The notes: generated by a model from the sequence alone, not told the origin. A stretch of 46,426 nt of DNA from RGIG4140 sp045655105 (GCA_045655105.1 JAZOOQ010000069.1:1-46426); one strand, 5' to 3'; numbered from the stretch's first letter, positions 1 through 8,387 are shown. A program made the numbers and translations.

Positions 1-22
1 TTATATTTTGAAAGGTGAAATC

Positions 23-1426
23 ATGATTATTTTTTTGTTATCTTGTTTATTGCTTGTTTTAGGATATATTTTTTACGGAGCTTTTGTTGAAAAAGTATTT
101 GGTGCTGATTTTAAGAAAAAAACACCAGCTGTTAAATATAATGATGGTGTGGATTATGTTATTTTACCTCCTTATAAAATTTTCTTAATTCAATTTTTAA
201 ATATTGCTGGACTCGGCCCAGTTTTTGGGGCTTTAATGGGTGTTATATATGGTCCGGTTGCTTTGCTTTGGATTGTTTTTGGATGCATTTTCGCAGGGGC
301 TGTTCATGATTATTTAAGCGGAATGATTTCATTAAGATACAAGGGAAATTCGCTTGTTTTTTTGATTGAAAAATTTTTTGGTAAGAAATTTAAATTTTTA
401 TTTATGCTCTTTTTGGGTTTCTTTTTAATTTTAGTTGGTGCTGTTTTTGCAATGAATCCAGCCTCAATGTTGGCTGATATATTTAAAGCAGATTTTATTT
501 ACCTTATTGTTTTAATCTTTGGATATTATTTTTTGGCTACTCTCTTGCCAATTGATAAAATTATTGGAAGATTTTATCCTTTATTTGCCGTGTTGCTTAT
601 CGGAGTAACCGTTAGCTTAATATGTTCACTTTTTGCTTCTGATTTGATTTTTTATCCTGATTTATCTCTTTCAACACAACACCCTGAAGGAAAAAGCTTT
701 TTCCCAATCATGTTTGTAACCATTGCCTGTGGGGCAATTAGTGGATTTCATGCAACACAATCTCCCATGATGGCAAAATGTATTCAAAATGAAAAATTTG
801 GTCGACCCATTTTTTATGGAGCAATGATAACCGAGGGGTTTGTTGCTTTGGTTTGGGCAACACTTGGCATTGCATTTTATCAAAACACAGAAGCATTATC
901 AAATGTTTTATCAACAGTTGGACCAGGGGGAGCCATTAAAGAAATTTCAAATTCTTTATTAGGCCAAGTTGGGAGTGTGTTAGCTTTAATCAGTGTTGTT
1001 GTTTTATCTATCACATCTGGAGATACGGCTTTTCGTTCTGCCCGGCTTATTTTTTCAGAATGTTTTAACATATCACAAAAAAATATTAATAAAAGATTGT
1101 TTATGTCTATATTAGTTTTAGGTTTGGGGGTTATACTTTCTTTTTGGGATTTAACATTTATATGGACTTATTTTGGTTGGGCAAATCAAATTTTGGCAAC
1201 AGTATCTCTATTTGTTGGAGCCATTTATTTAAGAGAAAAAAAGAAAAATTATTGGATTGCTCTTATTCCAGGCCTTTTTATGTTAACCATATGCTGTTGT
1301 TATATTTTAAATCAGAAAATTGGATTTAATTTAAATTTGATGGTTTCAAGTGTTTTTTCAATAGTGATTGCAGTTTGTGTTTTGATTATGTTTTTTAAAT
1401 CAAAAAATCAAATAAAAAAATCATAA
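23..1426 (+). CDS. cstA: CstA-family carbon starvation / peptide or pyruvate transporter
   Basis: A polytopic inner-membrane protein of 467 residues, almost entirely hydrophobic. The N-terminal third carries CstA-like sequence: a conserved DGVDYV segment near residues 43-48, an AGLGPVFGA stretch and an AVHDYLSGM segment. CstA proteins import peptides or pyruvate, mainly under carbon limitation. E. coli CstA has about 700 residues, so this is the short form seen in many other bacteria. I chose ATG 23 because AAAGG at 11-15 sits seven bases upstream; an upstream in-frame TTG at 8 lacks such a site. The family is clear; the substrate cannot be told from sequence. Its promoter lies outside the window. 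Confidence 0.85.
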   Translation: MIIFLLSCLLLVLGYIFYGAFVEKVFGADFKKKTPAVKYNDGVDYVILPPYKIFLIQFLNIAGLGPVFGALMGVIYGPVALLWIVFGCIFAGAVHDYLSGMISLRYKGNSLVFLIEKFFGKKFKFLFMLFLGFFLILVGAVFAMNPASMLADIFKADFIYLIVLIFGYYFLATLLPIDKIIGRFYPLFAVLLIGVTVSLICSLFASDLIFYPDLSLSTQHPEGKSFFPIMFVTIACGAISGFHATQSPMMAKCIQNEKFGRPIFYGAMITEGFVALVWATLGIAFYQNTEALSNVLSTVGPGGAIKEISNSLLGQVGSVLALISVVVLSITSGDTAFRSARLIFSECFNISQKNINKRLFMSILVLGLGVILSFWDLTFIWTYFGWANQILATVSLFVGAIYLREKKKNYWIALIPGLFMLTICCCYILNQKIGFNLNLMVSSVFSIVIAVCVLIMFFKSKNQIKKS

Positions 1427-1483
1427 AATTTCTTCTTGCAGGGCAAAAATTTTTATGTTATCGTCAAAAAAAAGAAGGTGGAC

Positions 1484-2251
1484 ATGAACGAAAAAAAAGA
1501 GACTCAAAAAGAAAAATTGCCCTCAATGGCAGCAATGAACAAGTATGCAAAAGAATCAATTAAGAAATTGATTTCATTGCAAAATAATGATAAGAAAAAT
1601 ATTAATGGCTCACGATTAGCCATGCAAAAAAAGATTATGTCACGCTTGGAAAAAGAAGCTTCAAAAGGAAGTGCTGTTATGGGTCTTGCCGTGATGAAGG
1701 GAATGGTTGTAACGGGTATAGATTTTAGTCGTTTTTTTGATTATACAACGCCATATTCTGATAATCGTGGATTTGATAAAGTAGAAGAGTTTGCGGTATT
1801 TGAAAATCTTGTTCCTTTAATGATGAAGTATAATACTATTCAAAAGGCAGATACCGTGATGCAGTTTATTCGTATTTTACCTGATTTGAATGAATTGCCT
1901 TTTTCCCCAGAATTATATGATGTTTTAAATGATTCTATTGAGGATAAAAAAAGTTTTCAAGAAACGTTATTTGATAGATGGGCTCAGGAATATCGTTTAG
2001 CAGATCCAGAAGTAAAACCAGTTTATTTAACTATTTTAAAACGAGCTGTAATGAAGGGATATTCAGGGGCAGCGCTTTCTTATGCCGATATATTGCAAAA
2101 AGAACAAAAGACTAGCTCAGCAACGGTATTGAAAATTTTGAAATCTGTTCAAAAAAATAGGTTTTCATCTGACGCTGATCGAATGGATGCAAATAAAAAA
2201 CTATCTATGTATTTTTCTTTGAAATCAAATCAATATTCTTTAGTTCATTGA
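1484..2251 (+). CDS. Hypothetical protein, Lys/Met-rich, no family recognised
   Basis: A soluble protein of 255 residues with no signal peptide or membrane segment. The N-terminal 35 residues are charged and Lys-rich. The rest looks mostly alpha-helical, with a VMGLAVMKGMVVTGIDFSRF segment near residues 65-84 and a C-terminal region resembling helical repeats (residues 150-240). ATG 1484 follows an AGAAGGTGG ribosome-binding site. A TTG start at 1436 would extend the frame without such support. It lies 57 bases downstream of cstA; a weak TTGCAG / TATCGT pair with 17-base spacing at 1436-1464 could be its own promoter. I cannot assign a function. Confidence 0.7.
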   Translation: MNEKKETQKEKLPSMAAMNKYAKESIKKLISLQNNDKKNINGSRLAMQKKIMSRLEKEASKGSAVMGLAVMKGMVVTGIDFSRFFDYTTPYSDNRGFDKVEEFAVFENLVPLMMKYNTIQKADTVMQFIRILPDLNELPFSPELYDVLNDSIEDKKSFQETLFDRWAQEYRLADPEVKPVYLTILKRAVMKGYSGAALSYADILQKEQKTSSATVLKILKSVQKNRFSSDADRMDANKKLSMYFSLKSNQYSLVH

Positions 2252-2359
2252 TTGATAAGTTGTTGACATAAAAGGATATTATTTTTTATTCTTTGACTTG
2301 AAAGAATTAAAAGTGAGGCCTACTTAAAAAAAGGATTTTAAACTTTTTTTGGAGGTTTT

Positions 2360-2893
2360 ATGGATCAAAATATTTGTTCAAATAAAATTTGGTTACTGAT
2401 TATTTCACTTTTATTAATTGTGAGTGGTATTTATGTCTTTTTTAACCCATTTAGTGCTTTATTAACATCAGCACTATTTGTTGGGATTATTCTCATTTTT
2501 ATAGGGAGTGGTTATATTTTATCATTTGCACAAGGAGATTCTTATGCCATTTTGGCTTTAGGTGTTTTAGATATTTTAGTTGGTATTTTATTCTTAACAA
2601 ATTTAAGTTTATCAGCATTAACTCTACCTGTGATTTTAGCTTTTTGGATTATGGCAAATAGCGTTGTTCAATTGGCAATGAGTTTTGAATTAAAAAATGA
2701 CCCAGATTTCCCAACAAAACCTTGGGTTATTGGAAGTTGTTTAGGGGTTGTTTTATCAATTTTAATTTTTACATATCCTGTAATTGGAACTTTAGCAATT
2801 ACCATTTTAGTTGGATTTTATTTAATCGGATATGGATTGTTTGAACTTCATCGTTTTATTAAATGTTCTAAAAAATCTATTTCAAAGGAATAA
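2360..2893 (+). CDS. HdeD/DUF308-family membrane protein
   Basis: A 177-residue integral membrane protein with about six hydrophobic helices arranged as three pairs, the usual HdeD (DUF308) layout. Members are linked to acid resistance in enterobacteria, but the molecular activity is unknown. GGAGG at 2351-2355 marks ATG 2360. Only three bases separate its stop from the dps-like gene, so the two are probably co-transcribed as a stress pair. A TTGACA hexamer at 2263-2268 is present upstream, but I see no convincing -10 partner. Family assignment rests on topology and length; a role in acid stress is inferred. Confidence 0.75.
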   Translation: MDQNICSNKIWLLIISLLLIVSGIYVFFNPFSALLTSALFVGIILIFIGSGYILSFAQGDSYAILALGVLDILVGILFLTNLSLSALTLPVILAFWIMANSVVQLAMSFELKNDPDFPTKPWVIGSCLGVVLSILIFTYPVIGTLAITILVGFYLIGYGLFELHRFIKCSKKSISKE

Positions 2894-2896
2894 GAT

Positions 2897-3385
2897 ATGT
2901 CATACTTAAAAACAAAAAAAAGAAAATCTTTATTGCAGTTTTCAGACTCTCAAAAAGAAGCAAGTTTTCAAACGCTAAATAAGTATCTTGTTGATTTTTC
3001 AAATCTTTCTTTGATAACAAAACAAGCGCATTGGAATTTGCAAGGAAAAAATTTTATTAGTGTTCATGAAATGTTAGATGATTTTTATGAGATGCTTCAA
3101 AAGTATGTGGATATTTTTGCAGAAAGATTAATTCAAATTAATTTACCAGCCATTGCTACAGCAGAACATTTAGCAAGAAATTCTTCGTTTCAAGAATATC
3201 CTTCAGAAATTTCATCTTCTGAAGAACATTTATATTCTCTGTTAGAGCGGTATAGCCAAACAGCAAATTCATTAAGAGCCGATATTGATAAAGCGCAAGC
3301 AGATGCAGCAACAATTGATTATTATACTCAAGCTTTAGAAGAGTTAGATAAAGCAGTTTGGTTTATTGAGGCGCACTTAAATTAA
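2897..3385 (+). CDS. dps: Dps-family ferritin-like DNA-binding/iron-storage protein
   Basis: 162 residues. Dps forms dodecamers that oxidise and store iron using peroxide and can coat DNA. The ferroxidase ligands are all present: His45 in KQAHWN, His57 and Asp61 in the VHEMLDDF segment, Asp72 and Glu76 in the DIFAER segment. They match E. coli His51, His63, Asp67, Asp78 and Glu82 with a constant offset of six. The Lys/Arg-rich N-terminus (residues 5-10) could contact DNA. The ribosome-binding site AAGGAATAAGAT overlaps the stop codon of the preceding HdeD-like gene, suggesting translational coupling. A strong hairpin terminator follows. Confidence 0.93.
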   Translation: MSYLKTKKRKSLLQFSDSQKEASFQTLNKYLVDFSNLSLITKQAHWNLQGKNFISVHEMLDDFYEMLQKYVDIFAERLIQINLPAIATAEHLARNSSFQEYPSEISSSEEHLYSLLERYSQTANSLRADIDKAQADAATIDYYTQALEELDKAVWFIEAHLN

Positions 3386-3394
3386 TGATAATAT

Positions 3395-3424
3395 AAAAAA
3401 GCGGGAATGAAATCCCGCTTTTTT
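3395..3424. terminator. Intrinsic terminator between dps and the DUF805 gene
   Basis: AAAAAAGCGGGA pairs with TCCCGCTTTTTT around a six-base loop. T-tracts occur on both strands, so it can serve dps (+) and the convergent DUF805 gene (-). Confidence 0.9.
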
Positions 3425-3446
3425 ATTTAGCATAGTGTTGCTAAAT

Positions 3447-4142
3447 TCAATATTTAAGTATTTCATACAATACAAGGCTTAGATTAAAAAATGAATTTAT
3501 AAGGATTAAACTCAATATAAAGGTAATAGCTATTGCAATTTTTGATGCTGGTTTAGGTTTTTTTCCAAATTTATTTTCTTGTTGTTGTCCTGGGAGTAAT
3601 CCAATTATAAAGTAGGCAAAAACAGAAATGATGTATGAAACGGTGTAAATTGGATTAATCAAAGCTAATGGATTTAATAATCCAAAAACAAAAAGGAAAA
3701 TAAGAATGCTTAATAGGGTAGGATATCCTAAATCATGAAATCTTCGAATTGTTAAAGTGAAAAGAGCAAATAAAATAATTAAAGATAAAAAGATTCCAAC
3801 ATAATTTAACCATGCTGTTTCAAATATTGGGTTTAATAAAAAAAGAATAGGTAAACTTAAGCTCCAAAAAGAAAAAAATTCAGATCGGTTAGCTCTTTCT
3901 TTGATAGAAAAAATTTTTTTCCAACCCTCAAAATAAATTTGAAAAATGTTTCTTGTTTTTTTTGTTGCTCTGTTTTCAGTTTCTTTAAGCTCTGATTCTT
4001 TAATGATGGGTTGTTCAACAATAGATTCTTTAGATCTTTTTTGATTGGTTAATTTTGAATTTTTTGTTATTTTATTTTTAGAAGCAGTGTTTGATTTTTT
4101 TTCCTTTTGAGTTGATTTAATTTCTTTTGATGCTTTAGTCAT
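3447..4142 (-). CDS. DUF805-family membrane protein with Lys/Ser/Thr-rich N-terminal tail
   Basis: 231 residues. Residues 1-65 are a highly charged, low-complexity cytoplasmic tail. The rest carries the DUF805 pattern: an aromatic helix (FEGWKKIFSIKERANRSEFF), four membrane segments, a conserved RRFHDLG loop and a GQQQENKFGKKP ending. The function of DUF805 proteins is not established. ATG 4142 follows GGGGGATTAA. The long N-terminal extension is unusual, as typical members start near the first aromatic helix. It is monocistronic, converging on dps. Confidence 0.8.
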   Translation of the reverse strand: MTKASKEIKSTQKEKKSNTASKNKITKNSKLTNQKRSKESIVEQPIIKESELKETENRATKKTRNIFQIYFEGWKKIFSIKERANRSEFFSFWSLSLPILFLLNPIFETAWLNYVGIFLSLIILFALFTLTIRRFHDLGYPTLLSILIFLFVFGLLNPLALINPIYTVSYIISVFAYFIIGLLPGQQQENKFGKKPKPASKIAIAITFILSLILINSFFNLSLVLYEILKY

Positions 4143-4205
4143 TTAATCCCCCATTTGTGTTATATTTTAAATATAAAGAATGTTTATTAAAATAACAAGA
4201 GATAA

Positions 4206-4237
4206 AAAAAGCGGTTTCAAATTTGAAACCGCTTTTT
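4206..4237 (-). terminator. leuA terminator
   Basis: A 32-base perfect inverted repeat (AAAAAGCGGTTTCAAA and its complement) directly downstream of the leuA stop, with a seven-base T-tract on the minus strand. Confidence 0.9.
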
Positions 4238-4253
4238 GGCATATATGTTAAAA

Positions 4254-5798
4254 TTAATTTCTTTCAAGTAAATTTAAACCGTTAAAGATGGCTTTAATAC
4301 TTGCTTTAGTTGTTGACCGATCAATTGCTCTTGCAATAACGGATTTAGATTGATTTGAAATGGTTATTGTTGCTAATGCATCAGATGCTGCTTTATCTTC
4401 AGGTGTCATCATTTGTTGTTCATATTTTGCAACTTCAATTGCAACGCCTAATGCTAAAAAGGCATTGATACAAGCATTAATGGGACCATTTCCTTCGCCT
4501 GTTTTTTCAAAGATTTCACCTTCTTTTTTATAAGAAAGTAAAAATTTACCATCTTTAATTCTGTCAAAAGAAGAAAGTTGATAAGGCCCTGTAATATCGC
4601 AAAGATGTGTGCGATAAAGTTTATCTAAATCTTTCGGTTTTAATTCAGTTCTTTTTTCTTCAGCCATTTTTTTTGCAAATGGCATTAAATATTCAGCTTC
4701 TTGAAGAGTGATTGGGTAGCCTAAATTTTGAAAGTTGGAAAAAAGAGCTGATTTGCCTGATTGGCTTGTAAATCCAATATGTTCTCCATCATATCTTCCA
4801 ACAAGTTTTGGATCAAATGCAATATATTGCCCTTTTTTTAATCCTTTTGTTTTATTGGAGCCATCTTGATGTATTCCGCTACGATGAGCCAATACATCAG
4901 ATCCAATAACAGGAGCTTTTTCATAAATCTTAATGCCAGACATTTCGCTAACAAGTAAAGAAGTTTCTTGAATTTTTTCCATTTTAAGTGGAATGTTTAT
5001 ATTTTTATTATAAAGAGCAACAGCAACTTCTTGCATATTTGTATTTCCAGCGCGTTCACCAAGTCCATTGATGGTTGTTTCAAGTTGGGTTGCTCCTGCA
5101 AAATAGCTCATTGCAGTTGTGGCTGTTGCCATGCCAAGATCATTATGACAGTGAACAGAAATAATAGCTTTATCACCAATTCGATCATGAACAGCTTTTA
5201 CCATATCAGTGAAATCAGTTGGTAAATATCTTTCAACGGTGTTTGGTAAATTAATCACATCTGCTCCAGCTTCAACAACTTTTTCAATAGCATCAACAAC
5301 ATCAGGCAAATTTTCAATGCAATCACCAAAATGTTCTACTGAAAATTCAACTTCAGCATTTGGAAGCAATTCTTTTGCTTTTTTCACAGCTTTAACAGCC
5401 ATTTTTGTAACCGTTTGAATATCTTTTTTAAGAACATGTTCCAGACCTAAAGGATTCATTGCAATAAAAGTATGAATGCGAGGTTTTTTTGCAAATTTAA
5501 CTGCGCTCACAGCTTTTTCAATATCTTTTTCATTGGCTCTTGCTAAAACACTGACAACGATGTTGTCTGGAGCACGTTTTGCAAGCGCTTCGCATGCAAT
5601 AAAATCCATTTCATCTGATGCAGGAAAACCAATTTCGATCCCTTGAACTCCCAATGCAACTAATTTATCAAAGATTACTTCTTTTTCAGTTAAGCTCCAT
5701 GGGTTTTTAAGAGCTTGGTTGCCATCTCTTAAAGTAACATCATAAAAGAAAGGTTGACGAGAATTATTTGCAGTGGTTGAATTGATATTTGTTTTCAT
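4254..5798 (-). CDS. leuA: 2-isopropylmalate synthase
   Basis: 514 residues, the usual bacterial length. It condenses acetyl-CoA with 2-oxoisovalerate, the first committed step of leucine synthesis. The TIM-barrel part begins with DVTLRDGNQAL (metal-binding Asp; substrate Arg), has the metal-binding SVHCHNDLG motif in the middle and the GIHQDG segment after it. The C-terminal 100 residues look like the leucine-sensing regulatory domain, including GEGNGPINA. The RDGNQAL form differs from the commoner RDGEQ of E. coli LeuA. It stands alone, without leuB, leuC or leuD nearby. Expression is controlled by a leucine attenuator upstream. AAGGA precedes ATG 5798. Confidence 0.93.
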   Translation of the reverse strand: MKTNINSTTANNSRQPFFYDVTLRDGNQALKNPWSLTEKEVIFDKLVALGVQGIEIGFPASDEMDFIACEALAKRAPDNIVVSVLARANEKDIEKAVSAVKFAKKPRIHTFIAMNPLGLEHVLKKDIQTVTKMAVKAVKKAKELLPNAEVEFSVEHFGDCIENLPDVVDAIEKVVEAGADVINLPNTVERYLPTDFTDMVKAVHDRIGDKAIISVHCHNDLGMATATTAMSYFAGATQLETTINGLGERAGNTNMQEVAVALYNKNINIPLKMEKIQETSLLVSEMSGIKIYEKAPVIGSDVLAHRSGIHQDGSNKTKGLKKGQYIAFDPKLVGRYDGEHIGFTSQSGKSALFSNFQNLGYPITLQEAEYLMPFAKKMAEEKRTELKPKDLDKLYRTHLCDITGPYQLSSFDRIKDGKFLLSYKKEGEIFEKTGEGNGPINACINAFLALGVAIEVAKYEQQMMTPEDKAASDALATITISNQSKSVIARAIDRSTTKASIKAIFNGLNLLERN

Positions 5799-5826
5799 GT
5801 GAAGTCCTTAAATTTGTTTGGAAAAT

Positions 5827-5855
5827 AAAAAAAACACCCTCCTAAAAGGGTGTTT
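5827..5855 (-). terminator. leuA attenuator terminator (3:4 hairpin)
   Basis: On the minus strand AAACACCCT (5855-5847) pairs with AGGGTGTTT (5840-5832) around a six-base loop, followed by a run of eight T. It lies between leuL and leuA. Its left arm can instead pair with 5891-5881 (CCTAAGAGGGT with ACCCTTTTAGG, one G-T pair), giving an antiterminator. TTAGG at 5911-5907 can pair with CCTAA at 5891-5887 as the pause hairpin. This is the full set of alternative pairings of an amino-acid attenuator. Confidence 0.9.
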
Positions 5856-5878
5856 GAAATAACTTATTTTTTATAACA

Positions 5879-5950
5879 CTACCCTCTTAGGAAATGCGAT
5901 TCATGACCTAACAATAAGTTTGATAAAAGAAGTAGAGTTACATTTTTCAT
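5879..5950 (-). CDS. leuL: Leucine leader peptide of the leuA attenuator
   Basis: A 23-codon open frame (stop TAG) directly upstream of the attenuator hairpin. Eight of its codons are leucine: residues 6-9 (CTA CTT CTT TTA), 12-14 (TTA TTG TTA) and 21. A ribosome stalled for charged tRNA-Leu at residues 12-14 would cover TTAGG (5911-5907) and free the antiterminator strand. I see no Shine-Dalgarno sequence. The ATG is only seven bases past a possible -10 box, so it may be translated from a leaderless RNA. The codon content, position and RNA pairings make the call firm although the frame is very short. Confidence 0.88.
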   Translation of the reverse strand: MKNVTLLLLSNLLLGHESHFLRG

Positions 5951-5957
5951 ATTTTAA

Positions 5958-5986
5958 GAGATATCATTTTTCCTGATAAATGTCAA
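5958..5986 (-). promoter_or_regulatory. Promoter of the leuL-leuA transcript
   Basis: TTGACA (5986-5981), 17-base spacer, TATCTC (5963-5958, a weak -10 box). The expected start point is at or within two bases of the leuL ATG. The -35 box directly follows the T-tract of the parC terminator. Confidence 0.6.
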
Positions 5987-6022
5987 TAAAAAAATAATCC
6001 ACCTTTAAAATGGCGGATTATT
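5987..6022 (-). terminator. parC terminator
   Basis: On the minus strand AATAATCCGCC pairs with GGTGGATTATT (one G-T pair), followed by a T-tract ending at the leuL -35 box. Confidence 0.88.
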
Positions 6023-6042
6023 CTTTGTTTTTTTTATCTTTT

Positions 6043-8268
6043 TTAAGATCCAAATTTGTTGCTTCGTGGGAAGCCAACTGGAGGAATTTTTCCAACAGCT
6101 GCTCGTTTTGTTAACCAAAGTGAAATGTTTTTCTCGACTCGGATGCCATTTCCTGATGGGAATGCCAGTCCATCCTCTAAGTTAAAGAATTTGGCATCAC
6201 TTAATTTAGCTTCTTGATAACGTTGTAAAATAACTCCACTACCTCGACTCATCATTGGAATTTCATCCGTTGTGAAAACAATCATTTTTCGGTTTGTTCC
6301 AATAACTGCAATATGAGTTCCCGAAACTGGTTTACATAAACAAGCTTTATCATTATCAGCAACATTTAAAATGATTTTACCCGCTCTTGTTTGAGCAATA
6401 ATATCATTAGAGTTGACAAGGAACCCTTTTCCTTTTTCAGTGGCCACTAAAAGTTTTATATCGCTTTGATAAATAAACATAGTGATAACATCAGCATCTT
6501 GAGTGATATCTACCAATAATCTTAATGGTTCACCAAAGCCTCTGCCACCTGCGATCATATTTCCTCTTAAGGTGAAGAATCGCCCGTTTGTTGTGAAGAA
6601 AATGATGTTATCCGTTGTATATGTTTGAATAAAGCATTTTAAATCATCACCTTCTTTATATTTAAGATCGGCAACATCCGTATGCCCTTTAAGAGCTCTG
6701 ATCCATCCCTTTTTAGAAAGAACAACTGTAATTGGTTCTTTTTCAATCATAGCTTCAATTGGAACTTCTACGCTAGTAGCAGCTTCGATGACGGCGGTGC
6801 GTCTGCATCCAAGTTCTGTTTTTTGCCCAAATAATGTTTTAATTTCTTTAATTTCGAGTGTTAATTTTGCATCACGCAATTCTTTTGATTCAAGTAAAGC
6901 TTCTAAACCTTTCTTTTCTTCGTCAAGCGCTTGATGTTCATCTTTAATTTGGTTTTCTTCCAATTTTCTAAGAGATCTTAAGCGCATATTTAAAATAGCT
7001 TCGGCTTGAATTTCCGTGAGGTTAAACTCTTTCATCATCAGAGCTTTTGGTTCATCTTCATTTCGGATAATTTCAATGATTCTATCTAAATTTAAGAAAG
7101 CAATTAAGAATCCTTTTAATAATTCCATACGATGAATAATTTTATCAAGTCTATATTTTGATCTTCTAATTAAAACTTGATCGCGATGTTTTAAAAAGGC
7201 TTGTAAAACTTCTTTTAAATTCATTACTTTAGGTGTATGATCTGCATCTAAAACATTCATATTCAAGTTGAAATTAACTTGTAAATCAGTATTTTTATAT
7301 AAATGTTCCATTAATTGTTCTGGCAAAACAGATCTAGATTTTGGCTCCAAAATAATGCGAACTTTATCAGATGATTCATCACGTATATCTGCTAAAAGAG
7401 GCAACTTCTTTTCGCTGAGTAATTTGGCAATTTTCATGATTAAATCTGATTTTTGAACCAGATATGGGATTTCAGTTACAACAATTTGATATTGTCCATG
7501 CGAAAGATCTTCTTTTTCCCATTTTGCGCGCACTTTCATGGCGCCTTTGCCTTCTTTATAAGCTTTAATAATATTTGCTCTTGGTTCAGCTAAAATGCCA
7601 CCAGTTGGAAAATCTGGACCTTGAACAAATTCCATTAATTTTTCAATGTCGGCCTCTTGATGCTTAATCAGATAAATAAGAGCATCACAGACTTCACCAA
7701 CATTATGTGGCGGAATATTTGTGGCCATACCAACGGCAATACCTGAGGATCCATTTGCTAATAAATTTGGGAATGCGGCTGGCATTACAACAGGCTCATC
7801 TTCTTCCCCGTCATAAGTTTTGTCAAAATCAACAGCGTTATCATCTAGGCCATCCATTAATTTAACGGCAACGGCAGTGAGTCTTGCTTCTGTGTATCGC
7901 ATAGCAGCGGCTTTGTCGCCATCAATATTGCCGAAGTTTCCTTGCCCATCAACTAAAGGATAACGAACGGCAAAATCTTGAGCTAAGCGCACCATTGCAT
8001 CATAAACAGAAGAATCTCCATGGGGGTGATATTTACCGATCACATCACCAACAACGCGTGCGCATTTTTTAAATCCAGAAACAGGATCAAGTTTTAATTG
8101 ACGCATTGCAAAGAGAAGCCGCCGGTGAACAGGTTTTAATCCATCGCGCACATCAGGCAATGATCTTGCAACAATTGTGGATAATGCATAAGCCAAATAT
8201 CTTTCGCTTAACGCGTCTGCAAGTTTTGCTTCTTTTATATTTTCGTTTATTTCAATATTTTCACTCAT
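6043..8268 (-). CDS. parC: DNA topoisomerase IV subunit A
   Basis: 741 residues. With ParE it decatenates daughter chromosomes. The breakage-reunion domain starts with RYLAYALSTIVARSLPDVRD; the catalytic Tyr is in AAMRYTEARLT near residue 120. The quinolone-determining stretch reads HPHGDSSVYDAM, keeping the Ser and acidic residue of sensitive enzymes. The C-terminal domain has GGRGFGEP rather than a full GyrA box, which favours ParC over GyrA. I start at ATG 8268 rather than the in-frame ATG at 8307: the upstream part would run through a TATAAT box. There is no Shine-Dalgarno sequence before 8268, so the mRNA is probably leaderless. Confidence 0.92.
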   Translation of the reverse strand: MSENIEINENIKEAKLADALSERYLAYALSTIVARSLPDVRDGLKPVHRRLLFAMRQLKLDPVSGFKKCARVVGDVIGKYHPHGDSSVYDAMVRLAQDFAVRYPLVDGQGNFGNIDGDKAAAMRYTEARLTAVAVKLMDGLDDNAVDFDKTYDGEEDEPVVMPAAFPNLLANGSSGIAVGMATNIPPHNVGEVCDALIYLIKHQEADIEKLMEFVQGPDFPTGGILAEPRANIIKAYKEGKGAMKVRAKWEKEDLSHGQYQIVVTEIPYLVQKSDLIMKIAKLLSEKKLPLLADIRDESSDKVRIILEPKSRSVLPEQLMEHLYKNTDLQVNFNLNMNVLDADHTPKVMNLKEVLQAFLKHRDQVLIRRSKYRLDKIIHRMELLKGFLIAFLNLDRIIEIIRNEDEPKALMMKEFNLTEIQAEAILNMRLRSLRKLEENQIKDEHQALDEEKKGLEALLESKELRDAKLTLEIKEIKTLFGQKTELGCRRTAVIEAATSVEVPIEAMIEKEPITVVLSKKGWIRALKGHTDVADLKYKEGDDLKCFIQTYTTDNIIFFTTNGRFFTLRGNMIAGGRGFGEPLRLLVDITQDADVITMFIYQSDIKLLVATEKGKGFLVNSNDIIAQTRAGKIILNVADNDKACLCKPVSGTHIAVIGTNRKMIVFTTDEIPMMSRGSGVILQRYQEAKLSDAKFFNLEDGLAFPSGNGIRVEKNISLWLTKRAAVGKIPPVGFPRSNKFGS

Positions 8269-8277
8269 AATATAGGG

Positions 8278-8307
8278 ATTATAGGCATAAAAAAAGAAAA
8301 AACGCAA
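8278..8307 (-). promoter_or_regulatory. parC promoter, probably giving a leaderless mRNA
   Basis: TATAAT (8283-8278) ends nine bases before ATG 8268. TTGCGT (8307-8302) lies 18 bases upstream of it. Transcription should begin two to four bases before the ATG. Confidence 0.6.
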
Positions 8308-8321
8308 GTGTTTTTTAATCC

Positions 8322-8350
8322 TTGTAATTTTTTATAAAGTTTGGTAAAGT
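8322..8350 (+). promoter_or_regulatory. Promoter of the IalB-like gene and rlmN
   Basis: TTGTAA (8322-8327), 17-base spacer, TAAAGT (8345-8350). Confidence 0.55.
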
Positions 8351-8387
8351 TATGGGCGAAAGAAAAATATTTTTTAGAGGAAAGAAA

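Noticed and set aside
4968..5418. Open frames on the plus strand opposite leuA
   Set aside because: They mirror leuA codons on the other strand, lack ribosome-binding sites and resemble no protein.
8269..8307. Earlier in-frame start for parC
   Set aside because: The 13 extra residues are read through the TATAAT box and do not resemble ParC.
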